A DNA stretch of 64,000 nucleotides from NCBI GenBank assembly GCA_030601885.1, contig JAUWAU010000002.1:62001-126000 (forward strand), read 5' to 3'. Position numbers and translations under genes: made by a program. The stretch comes from Armatimonadota bacterium (GTDB lineage Bacteria; Armatimonadota; Zipacnadia; JAUWAU01). The notes beneath the pieces were generated by a model. The model did no database searches. It was not told where the DNA came from and was given only the letters and a program-made list of their open reading frames with translations. Positions 36,640 through 43,965 of the stretch are shown here, in pieces; position 1 is the stretch's first letter; each line of letters opens with the position of its first letter.

Positions 36640-37437
36640 ATGGCCGAAACAGCAGAGCGGCGAAGAAAGGCCATCGCGGTGGCGGCTTTTGGGGCGACGG
36701 TTATCTGTTTGTTCTTCGCCTTCGTCTTCCCACATTTGCGCAGTGCGACGGCGCAGGAAGCTACCAGCGCAGCGCCGGCGCTCATGCAGATCGCCCAGGC
36801 GCCGCCCGGACTTGCACCGTCCGCGCCGCGGCCCCCGGGAGCCGCACCGCGGCCCGCTGCGCCGGCGGCGCCGGCGGGTGCGGGTGAGCCAAAGACAAAG
36901 CCCATTGAGCCGTGGCGTGAGAATCCATTTCTGCCCGTGGCAGGTCAACGGGAGTACGACATCAGGAGCTTCTACGGACCTACTTACCCGGCGCTCCCCA
37001 TGAGCATGGAAATCGGTTTTCCGGCGGCGGTGCGTCCCACGGGCATCGCGGCCCCCACGGCGCCGCCGGAACCGGAGCGCTACATGCGCTGCTCGGCCAT
37101 CATCTGGGACAGAGAGGGCAATGTGGTGGCAGTCGTGCAAATTGAGGAGGCCGGTGAGCTCAAGGGCTATACCGTACATCCGGGCGACTTGGTGGCCAGC
37201 TACGTAGTGGAAGAGATCACCCAGGATACGGTGACGCTGCGGGATCGAGAGACGGGCAAGCGTCGTACGGTACTGCTCGAGTCGGCAGCAACGGTGCCGC
37301 CCCCGCCGGGTGCCGCGGCACCGCGGGCGCGTCCGCGCGCCGGGCGGCCAGTCGTGGAGCCGGCAAGGCCAGGAGGCGCTCCCGCTCCCGGAGGCAGAAG
37401 CCCCCGGGAGCTGCCGATACGGCCCCCGCCCGCTTAG
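36640..37437 (+). CDS. PilP-like pilus assembly protein
   Basis: A 265-residue bitopic protein: short cytoplasmic N-terminus, membrane helix (about 12-35), a long Pro/Ala-rich linker, PWRENPFLPVAG, then a small beta domain (about 140-215: DREGNVVAVVQIEE, YTVHPGDLVASYVVEEITQDTVTLRD). This pattern of a homology-region domain with a G-D-x-V turn resembles PilP/GspC, which join PilN/O to the secretin. PilP is usually a lipoprotein; here no lipobox is visible, so it is closer to GspC in anchoring. The C-terminus is again Pro/Arg-rich. CGGAGG lies eight bases before ATG 36640. Confidence 0.7.
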   Translation: MAETAERRRKAIAVAAFGATVICLFFAFVFPHLRSATAQEATSAAPALMQIAQAPPGLAPSAPRPPGAAPRPAAPAAPAGAGEPKTKPIEPWRENPFLPVAGQREYDIRSFYGPTYPALPMSMEIGFPAAVRPTGIAAPTAPPEPERYMRCSAIIWDREGNVVAVVQIEEAGELKGYTVHPGDLVASYVVEEITQDTVTLRDRETGKRRTVLLESAATVPPPPGAAAPRARPRAGRPVVEPARPGGAPAPGGRSPRELPIRPPPA

Positions 37438-37579
37438 GGGGGTGTGCGCCGGCGCGTCCGTCGTGTCGGCGACGCGGCGCACGAGGGCCTGCGTACTCAG
37501 CGGGGCGCCGTTTTTGGTGTCGTGTCAGCAATCGATGTCCTTAGATAGCGGCTGGGTCGGGAATTAGGAGGCGGTCAAT

Positions 37580-38383
37580 GTGACTACTACGTATGGACGA
37601 TCTGTTGTCTATCTCCTCGCAGCCGGTTTGGCCATCGTGGCCAGCCTGACGGCGGCAAGCACTCCTGCGTCGGCCCAGGCAGGCGCGGGGGGGATGACGT
37701 TCGAGTTCAAGGAGACGCCTTTGCCGGATGTGATGACCGCGCTGAAGGCGGTGAAGCCCACTTTCAACTTCACCATCGGTCAAGGCATTGCGGACAGCAA
37801 GGTCACGGTCTCCCTGACGGACGTCCCATTCAACGCCGCCCTGCGTATCATATTGGAGAGCGTGGGCGCGACCTACAAGATCGATGGCGCTGTGTACCGA
37901 ATTGAGCGGAAAGCCGCTCCGGCGCCACTGCCAACGATCGCGGAGCCGGTGCGGATTCCCGTGCGTGGTGCACCGCCCGCGCCCCGTCGCGTGCCGGGAG
38001 TGGGCGACACCGGCTCTGGTACTGCTGCCGAGGACGCGGAACCCGAGACAATCGTGAAGATCATCAGGCCGTGGCACATAGACTCCGCTGACATTGCCAT
38101 GATGTTCGGTGGGTATCCGATTTACGGTGAGATGTCGCTGCTAGGTGGTGGTGGTGGTGGTGGTGGTGGCGGCGGCGGCGGCCGGTATGGTGGCGGCGGC
38201 GGCGGATATGGCGGAGGCGGCGGCGGATATGGCGGCGGCGGCGGATATGGTGGCGGAGGTGGCTACGGCGGGTATGGTGGTGGTGGTGGTGGTCGCGGCG
38301 GCGGGGGTGGCGGTCGCGGCGGCCGGGGCGGCGGCGGCGGCTTCGGCGGCCGGGGTGGCGGCGGCGGCCGTGGCCGGTTCTAG
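37580..38383 (+). CDS. STN-domain protein with polyglycine tail (secretin-derived)
   Basis: A 267-residue exported protein. A signal peptide (about 1-34) is followed by an STN/N0-type domain (about 38-108: MTFEFKETPLPDVMTALKAV, then VTVSLTDVPFNAALRIILES), a Pro-rich linker, and the start of an N1-like element (DSADIAMMFGG) that echoes VADVARMFGG in the next gene. From about residue 188 the rest is mostly Gly with scattered Tyr, Arg and Phe. It looks like a secretin N-terminus whose pore domain was replaced by a glycine-rich tail. The start is GTG after TAGGAGGCGG. It may bind the secretin or PilP; that is inference. Confidence 0.75.
   Translation: MTTTYGRSVVYLLAAGLAIVASLTAASTPASAQAGAGGMTFEFKETPLPDVMTALKAVKPTFNFTIGQGIADSKVTVSLTDVPFNAALRIILESVGATYKIDGAVYRIERKAAPAPLPTIAEPVRIPVRGAPPAPRRVPGVGDTGSGTAAEDAEPETIVKIIRPWHIDSADIAMMFGGYPIYGEMSLLGGGGGGGGGGGGGRYGGGGGGYGGGGGGYGGGGGYGGGGGYGGYGGGGGGRGGGGGGRGGRGGGGGFGGRGGGGGRGRF
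38144..38182 (+). repeat. In-frame (GGT)8(GGC)5 microsatellite
   Basis: Eight GGT then five GGC triplets encode 13 consecutive glycines at the head of the polyglycine tail. Because the unit is three bases, length changes would not shift the frame. Confidence 0.85.
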
Positions 38384-38546
38384 TCCGGGCGCGACGGGGC
38401 CGCAGCAGCGGAAAGCCATACTACGGCGTGACGATAAGCGATAGTTGTGGCGGCTGTCGGTGCGTATGGTGTGCGCGAGCAGCTAACGACACAGCAATCC
38501 AGTGCGCCTGACAGCGGGCGCCAAGAATGACGTGGGGAGGGCAATC

Positions 38547-40184
38547 ATGAGCTTACGTTCGCTCCGGAACCATTATGGCCTGCAGGTTGGTTTGTGCGCC
38601 GCACTCATGCTTCTTGTAGCTGCCCCATCAGCTCTCGGGCAACGGGGAGCGCCCGCGGAGGGCGATGACTCCAGTCTCCTCAGCATGGACCTGAGGGACG
38701 CCTACCTGCGCGACCTATTGCCCCTTCTGGCAGACACCGCGGACCTGAACCTGATCCTCGGGCCTGGCGTCAGCGTCCAGGTGCCATTCCTCACGCTCCG
38801 CGCCATGCCGCCCGAGGAGATCCTACGGGTCCTGAAGGTGTTCGTCCAGGCGGAAGGCTACTACTGGCGTGAGGAGGCGGGGGTACACATCGTGACGGCC
38901 AACCCGCCGGCCCAGATGCCGGCCGAGGCACGGCCTGGCGCGGAACCGTCCGGGAGCCAACTGGCTCCCCTGAGCGCCCCCGAGCCGATAGAAGCGGCGT
39001 CGGCGATGGCTGAGCCGCCGCCCACGCCGGAAGTCCATTATGACGGGATAGTGCTCAAGTACGTCGGTGTGGCGGATGTGGCGCGGATGTTCGGTGGTCG
39101 CATATCTCAGGCCCTGCCCGCAGCAGGGCAGTTGGCACATATGCAAAGGCGGCTCGCCAGTAAGCCCACGGCACGCTCCGGGATCCGCCCCCAGACGTAT
39201 CTGCAGAACCCATTTGGCCCCCTTTCATATCCGGTCGAGCAATTCGGCGGCGACTTCGACGACGATTACGGCGTCAGCGGTGGGTTCGGCGGAGGCATGG
39301 GTGGAGGATTCGGTGGGATGGGCGGGTTCGGCGGCGGCCTGGTGGAGTTGCTGCCGGGCGAGATGCTGCCCCCCCTGGCGTACATGCCGCTGAATACGCT
39401 CATTGTTCAGGGCACCCAGGCAGAGCTGGATGCATTCCGCGAGATCGTGGCGTTGCTCGACGTGGCACCCCGGCAGGTGGAGATCTCAACCCAGTTCATC
39501 GAGGTGGAGGCGAACATATTTGAGGCCTTCGGCCTGGAGTGGACGACGAGTGGCGGCAACTGGGACATCTTGACTGACGGCATCGGCCTCGCGGGCAACA
39601 TTCTGGCCCGATTCGCCAGCGACAACTTCAGGGCCTCGCTCGGCCTTGCGCTGAGTAGGTCCAAGGGCCGGGTCGTGAACGCGCCCAGAATCGTGACGCT
39701 GAACAACCAGTTCGCAGAGTTTTCGGTGACAACCGATATCCCGTATTTCGTTCCGGAGACGCAAGTCACCCAGGGCGTCGTCACCACGACGTTTACGCCA
39801 CTGTTCATCCCCGTCGTGAATGGTCTGTTCGTGACGCCTCGCATCAATGCCGATGACACGATCAGCATGTGGCTGGAGCCGGAGCTTACGGACCAAGTCG
39901 GCCTCGTGGTCGCGCCGGACGGATCGACGCCGGTGCCGATCACATCGAGCCAATACGCATCGGCGCTGGTACGGGTGCCGGACGGTGAGACTGCCGTGAT
40001 GGGCGGCCTCGTGCGGCGCAACGACACTGAATCGATCGTCGCCATCCCGTTCCTGTCGGAGCTGCCCATCATCGGCAAGCTATTCCGACGCAAAGAAACA
40101 AACAAGAGCGATAGAGAGCTGCTCATCTTCGTGACGCCCCGCATCATTCGAGAAAGGGGCGGTGGGCTCGAAGCAAGCCTGTAA
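38547..40184 (+). CDS. pilQ: Type IV pilus secretin PilQ (GspD family)
   Basis: Outer-membrane secretin forming the channel for the pilus. The 545-residue protein has a signal peptide (about 1-31), an STN/N0-like domain (about 45-115), a linker, an N1-like domain (KYVGVADVARMFGG), a Gly/Phe-rich insert (about 245-270), and a second subdomain (LNTLIVQGTQAELDAF). The secretin pore domain follows (about 310-540), with QVEISTQFIEVEA, the C-terminal PFLSELPIIGKLFR and ELLIFVTPRII, which are diagnostic. ATG 38547 has GGGGAGG six bases upstream; the GTG at 38502 in frame is unlikely. It lacks an evident AMIN domain. Confidence 0.93.
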   Translation: MSLRSLRNHYGLQVGLCAALMLLVAAPSALGQRGAPAEGDDSSLLSMDLRDAYLRDLLPLLADTADLNLILGPGVSVQVPFLTLRAMPPEEILRVLKVFVQAEGYYWREEAGVHIVTANPPAQMPAEARPGAEPSGSQLAPLSAPEPIEAASAMAEPPPTPEVHYDGIVLKYVGVADVARMFGGRISQALPAAGQLAHMQRRLASKPTARSGIRPQTYLQNPFGPLSYPVEQFGGDFDDDYGVSGGFGGGMGGGFGGMGGFGGGLVELLPGEMLPPLAYMPLNTLIVQGTQAELDAFREIVALLDVAPRQVEISTQFIEVEANIFEAFGLEWTTSGGNWDILTDGIGLAGNILARFASDNFRASLGLALSRSKGRVVNAPRIVTLNNQFAEFSVTTDIPYFVPETQVTQGVVTTTFTPLFIPVVNGLFVTPRINADDTISMWLEPELTDQVGLVVAPDGSTPVPITSSQYASALVRVPDGETAVMGGLVRRNDTESIVAIPFLSELPIIGKLFRRKETNKSDRELLIFVTPRIIRERGGGLEASL

Positions 40185-40256
40185 AGACATCCGGGTGAAA
40201 TGGCGGGCCGCTCAGCGCATACGGGCCTGAGCAGTGCCCTATTTCGAACGTGAGCG

Positions 40257-40290
40257 CAAACGGCACGACAAGCTTGTGCCGTTTGTTCAT
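40257..40290 (+). terminator. Probable terminator after pilQ
   Basis: CAAACGGCAC (40257-40266) pairs exactly with GTGCCGTTTG (40276-40285), and the descending arm runs into a T-rich GTTTGTTCAT. It lies between pilQ and aroB. Confidence 0.55.
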
Positions 40291-40335
40291 GCTCGGCGGC
40301 GGCGGCAGCAACACCAGCGCAACCTGGAAGCGCCA

Positions 40336-41493
40336 ATGAATATCCTCCTGGCAGGATTCCCTGACAGCGAAACGACGGGCGCCGGGGAGCCTTCACAGGC
40401 GGAGCGCGCCGAGGTCCTAACGGTACCCCTCGGCACCAATAGCTACGAGATCCACCTCGGCCCCAAGCTCCTGCCACAGCTCGGCCACCTCGCAGCGCGC
40501 TGCGTTGGAGGCCGGCGTGGGTGCGTCGTCAGCAATCGCTCCGTGGCGCGCCTTTATGGGTCTCAAACCGTTGAGACGTTACGCCAAGCGGGCATGGACG
40601 TGACGCTCATCGAGGTACCCGCCGGGGAGCGCAGCAAGTGTCTGAGACAAGCCAGGCGCCTCTACCACCAATTCCTCGCAGCCGGCCTGGATCGGGCATC
40701 CTTTGTCGTCGCCCTGGGTGGCGGCGTGGTCGGCGATCTGGCCGGCTTTGCCGCGGCCACCTACATGCGCGGCATTGACTACATCCAGGTGCCAACGACG
40801 CTCATGGCACAGGTTGACTCCAGCATCGGCGGCAAGACGGCGGTGAATCTGCCCCAGGGAAAGAACTTGATTGGCGCCTTCCACCAGCCCCGTATGGTCG
40901 TCGCTGATACCGACACGCTGCGCTCGCTTCCGCGGCGCGAGTATCGCAATGGCTGGGCCGAGGTCATCAAGCACGCTCTGATCGCCGATGCCGACTTCTG
41001 GGCCCTGTTGGAAGCAAGCGTCGGGCCCCTGTTGAACCTGGACACCGCGTGTGTGGGTCACGCCGTACGGCGATCGTGCGAGATCAAAGTGGACGTGGTG
41101 CGGCGGGACGAGCGAGAGGCCGGACTGCGCGCGGTGCTGAACTGTGGACACACGATCGGGCACGCGCTGGAGAGAATTGCCGCCTACGGGCACTTGCGCC
41201 ACGGCGAGGCAGTGGCTATTGGGTTGGCGGCGGAAGCCCACATTGCCGTCAGCAGAGGCATGATGCCCGCGGCTGACGCCTCGCGCCTCGAGGCCCTGCT
41301 GGTCGCCTTCGGGCTGCCTGTACGCGTTGATGCGCCTGAGCCGACGGCAGTGATCGCTGCCTGCGAGGTAGATAAGAAGCGCCTGGCCGGCAAGACGCGG
41401 GTGCCACTCCCGCTCAGGATTGGCAGCGTGACGATCGTGGATGATGTCAAGCCGGACGAGATACGGGAGGCAGTCGCTCACATTTCTCGCTAG
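40336..41493 (+). CDS. aroB: 3-dehydroquinate synthase
   Basis: Converts DAHP to 3-dehydroquinate (shikimate pathway; NAD and a divalent metal). The 385-residue protein has ALGGGVVGDLAGFAAATYMRG (NAD-binding), PTTLMAQVDSSIGGKTAVN, NLIGAFHQP and NGWAEVIKHALI. The metal ligands are the Glu of this last helix and the His residues in NCGHTIGHALE and in the YGHLRHGEAVAIG region. An N-terminal extension of about 30 residues precedes the usual start. ATG 40336 follows GGAAG; the frame is open upstream to 40234, but there it crosses the terminator hairpin. AroE at 5.3 kb belongs to the same pathway, on the other side of the pil genes. Confidence 0.95.
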   Translation: MNILLAGFPDSETTGAGEPSQAERAEVLTVPLGTNSYEIHLGPKLLPQLGHLAARCVGGRRGCVVSNRSVARLYGSQTVETLRQAGMDVTLIEVPAGERSKCLRQARRLYHQFLAAGLDRASFVVALGGGVVGDLAGFAAATYMRGIDYIQVPTTLMAQVDSSIGGKTAVNLPQGKNLIGAFHQPRMVVADTDTLRSLPRREYRNGWAEVIKHALIADADFWALLEASVGPLLNLDTACVGHAVRRSCEIKVDVVRRDEREAGLRAVLNCGHTIGHALERIAAYGHLRHGEAVAIGLAAEAHIAVSRGMMPAADASRLEALLVAFGLPVRVDAPEPTAVIAACEVDKKRLAGKTRVPLPLRIGSVTIVDDVKPDEIREAVAHISR

Positions 41494-41523
41494 CAGCCTC
41501 GTGAGGCCGGATAAGGATGAGCA

Positions 41524-43239
41524 GTGGTGGCGGAACGCATTGCTGACAACAGGTTTCTCATCCGACGGCAGCTCGAGACAGGCACTCTATTCGATGTTTT
41601 CGAGGCCGAAGATGACGCAAGCCACGATCTGGTGCACATCAGCATTATCGGGACCGCCTGGGACGACAGCCGGTCGCTTCTTCCTCGCGTGGCGGAGGAG
41701 GCGTCCAGAGCCAAGCAGCTTATCCACCCCCACATCTGCGCCGTTCGTGACGTCTGCCTGGATGACGGCCACTTATGCGTCGCCGAATCCGCCGGAGGAG
41801 AGACACTTGAGCAGCGGCTGGCCGATCGAGACCGGGTGCCGGCGGCCGACGCCGTCGCCGTCATTGTGCACGTGTGCGAGGCGCTCGCATACGCGCACGA
41901 GCAGGGCCTCGTGCATGGCGGACTGAGCGCCACCAGCATCCGCCTCGCCAGAGACCAGGTCAAGCTCGACGGGTTCGGCGTTATCGGGGCCATCGGGCGC
42001 ACGCCAGCGACAAGCGGCCTGGCGCGCCGTCAGCGGGCCGCCTACATCTCCCCCGAAGAGGCGCGGGGAAATGTGCCGGGACCCACGAGCGACATATACG
42101 CCATTGGCGTTATCCTCTTTCGCCTGTTGACCGGCCGTCTGCCGTTTGACAGCAACGATCCGATGGAGCTGGCCCGGGCGCATTGTTACAGCCCGGTGCC
42201 AAGAATGCGGGGGATTGCGGCTGACGTACCCGGAGCGCTTGAGAGCATCGTAAGCCGGACGTTGGTCAAGGACCCCGCCGCCCGCCCCGCCTCCATGAAG
42301 AGCCTGCTCGGGGAGCTGCGCGAGCAGTCACGCCGCCTGGGCGCGCCAATCCTCACAGCGCCACCCATCCCACGACGCCGGCCCGCAGCCACGGCGGAGG
42401 CCCCCGCGCGAGCGCCCGACCAGGCGCCGGAGAGCGACATCCTTGCGCCTATCGAGTTGACAAGAGCATTGGCGTGGACCTTCGGGCGCTTCCTCGCCGG
42501 CGCTCTACTAATCACCCTGGGCGGCATGGCCGTGGTGTCGCTGCTTTTCTTGTGGCTCGTATCAACTCGGCATCCCGAGGTGCTGGTGCCGGATGTGAGC
42601 GGCTTGCAGAGCGATGCCGCGTTGACGCGGCTCGCAGCTCTGGGACTCACTATGGTAGTGGCTGAGGAGCAATACTCTGTCGATGTGCCCCGAGGCAATA
42701 TCATCCGCCTGGTCGCGCCGTATGCCCGCAAGCGGGTCCGGGAGGGGCGCCAGGTCCGCGTCATCGTGAGCAAGGGGATTCGCAAGGTCCGCGTACCGGA
42801 TATTCACGACCTCACGGTGGAGGAAGCGAAAAAGGAGCTGCAGAAAGCGCATCTACGGGTCGCACAGCGGATCGAAAAGCGGCAGCACGAGATTGCCCCG
42901 AAGGGGCACGTCATCCATCAGCGACCGGAGGTCGGTGCTGTCGTGCCCGAGGGGACCGAGGTTGAGCTTGTATGCAGCAAGGGCCCGATTACGCCCAGGC
43001 GCGTGAGCGCGGACACCGTCTCGTGGTATCGGGTGCAGGTGACCGTGCCGGGCGGCGACATGACGCAGCGCGTGCGCATCGAGGTGGAGCACCAGGACGG
43101 CATGGTGCAGATAGCGCACGATCAACTGCACCTGCAAGGGCAAGTGGTCGATGAGGCTATCCGGGGCGTGGGAGCCTTTACCATACGCGTGTACGTGGAC
43201 AACAAGCTGTGGCGCGAGATACGGCCCGTGCGGGAGTGA
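41524..43239 (+). CDS. PASTA-domain Ser/Thr kinase homologue, predicted pseudokinase
   Basis: A 571-residue membrane protein with a kinase-like fold (about 8-265), a Pro/Ala linker, one transmembrane helix (about 322-345), two PASTA domains (about 350-490; VPDVSGLQ and VPDIHDLT) and a C-terminal beta domain. PASTA domains bind peptidoglycan fragments in PrkC/PknB-type sensors. The kinase lobe keeps SPEE (APE-like) and SDIYAIGVILF but lacks the catalytic residues: VAIK is VHIS (no Lys, Ser40), HRDLKPxN is HGGLSATS (Asp replaced by Gly133), and DFG is GFG (Gly150). The Gly-rich loop is also degraded. It is therefore probably a scaffold or sensor. The GTG start follows AAGGATGA; GTG 41527 is equally possible. 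Confidence 0.88.
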   Translation: MVAERIADNRFLIRRQLETGTLFDVFEAEDDASHDLVHISIIGTAWDDSRSLLPRVAEEASRAKQLIHPHICAVRDVCLDDGHLCVAESAGGETLEQRLADRDRVPAADAVAVIVHVCEALAYAHEQGLVHGGLSATSIRLARDQVKLDGFGVIGAIGRTPATSGLARRQRAAYISPEEARGNVPGPTSDIYAIGVILFRLLTGRLPFDSNDPMELARAHCYSPVPRMRGIAADVPGALESIVSRTLVKDPAARPASMKSLLGELREQSRRLGAPILTAPPIPRRRPAATAEAPARAPDQAPESDILAPIELTRALAWTFGRFLAGALLITLGGMAVVSLLFLWLVSTRHPEVLVPDVSGLQSDAALTRLAALGLTMVVAEEQYSVDVPRGNIIRLVAPYARKRVREGRQVRVIVSKGIRKVRVPDIHDLTVEEAKKELQKAHLRVAQRIEKRQHEIAPKGHVIHQRPEVGAVVPEGTEVELVCSKGPITPRRVSADTVSWYRVQVTVPGGDMTQRVRIEVEHQDGMVQIAHDQLHLQGQVVDEAIRGVGAFTIRVYVDNKLWREIRPVRE

Positions 43240-43245
43240 GCTATC

Positions 43246-43836
43246 ATAGCTGGGCTTGAGATCGACGTTGAAACGCTCAGACAAGCGCAAGGCGGCGACC
43301 TGCGGGCCTTCGACGCCCTCGTTGACGAGTGCTACCCGCTTATCTATAACGCCGCCTATCGCATGCTGAACAACGAGGATGAGGCGTGCGACGCCACTCA
43401 AGAGGCCTTCGTCCGCGCCTACAATTCCATCCACAGCTTCCGGCGCGATGCGAGCTTCGCCACCTGGCTGTACCGGATCGCCATGAACGTGTGCCTGGAT
43501 CGGCTGCGCCGGCGAGGACGCGAGGCGGCGACGCTGCACTTGATCTCAGAGACGAGCGACGAGAACTCCCTGCGAGACATCCCGGACGAGACCAACGATC
43601 CGCCGATTGAGGCCATCAAGACGCAGCGGCAGGCCCTGGTGCAGCAAGCCCTCGCGGAGCTCACGAGCGAGCATCGGGCCGTGATCGTGCTTTACGATTT
43701 GCAGGGGCTGTCATACGAGGAGATCGCGACGGCGCTGGGGGTGCCCATCGGCACAGTGAAGTCGCGCCTGAATCGTGCGCGACTGGCGCTGCGGACCCGG
43801 CTCGAACCGCACTTGGAACTTTTCGAGGGGCCCTAA
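43246..43836 (+). CDS. ECF-family RNA polymerase sigma factor (start codon unusual)
   Basis: A sigma-70-type ECF factor, about 196 residues. Region 2 (about 8-85) includes FDALVDECYPLIYNAAYRML, DEACDATQEAFVRAY and FATWLYRIAMNVCLDRLRRRG. Region 4 (about 130-190) includes EHRAVIVLYDLQGLSYEEIA and GTVKSRLNRARLAL. The first ATG in frame is at 43363, which would remove about 40 residues of conserved region 2. Coding sequence continues upstream to the pseudokinase stop with no ATG, GTG or TTG. GGGAGTGAG (43232-43240) sits five bases before ATA at 43246, so a non-standard start (ATA, or ATC at 43243) is the best guess. It is followed by a ZAS-type anti-sigma factor. Confidence 0.85.
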   Translation: MAGLEIDVETLRQAQGGDLRAFDALVDECYPLIYNAAYRMLNNEDEACDATQEAFVRAYNSIHSFRRDASFATWLYRIAMNVCLDRLRRRGREAATLHLISETSDENSLRDIPDETNDPPIEAIKTQRQALVQQALAELTSEHRAVIVLYDLQGLSYEEIATALGVPIGTVKSRLNRARLALRTRLEPHLELFEGP

Positions 43837-43965
43837 CGTCATAAACGCGAGTGCGTACCCAGCGGCTCCGCGCCGCATGCGGCTCGAAGGCGCGCATGTG
43901 CGGGGTGATCCACAGCGCAGAGCACTGTGGGGGAGCATCAGAATCGCCGGGTGGGGAGAAGTCAG

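Noticed and set aside
38144-38400. GGT/GGC-rich DNA as a tandem-repeat array of CRISPR type
   Set aside because: It is coding triplet sequence for a Gly-rich tail, without spacer-repeat structure.
43237-43239. TGA between pseudokinase and sigma factor as a selenocysteine codon
   Set aside because: No Cys-aligned position or hairpin element is seen; a simple stop with an odd downstream start is more economical, though readthrough is noted as an option.
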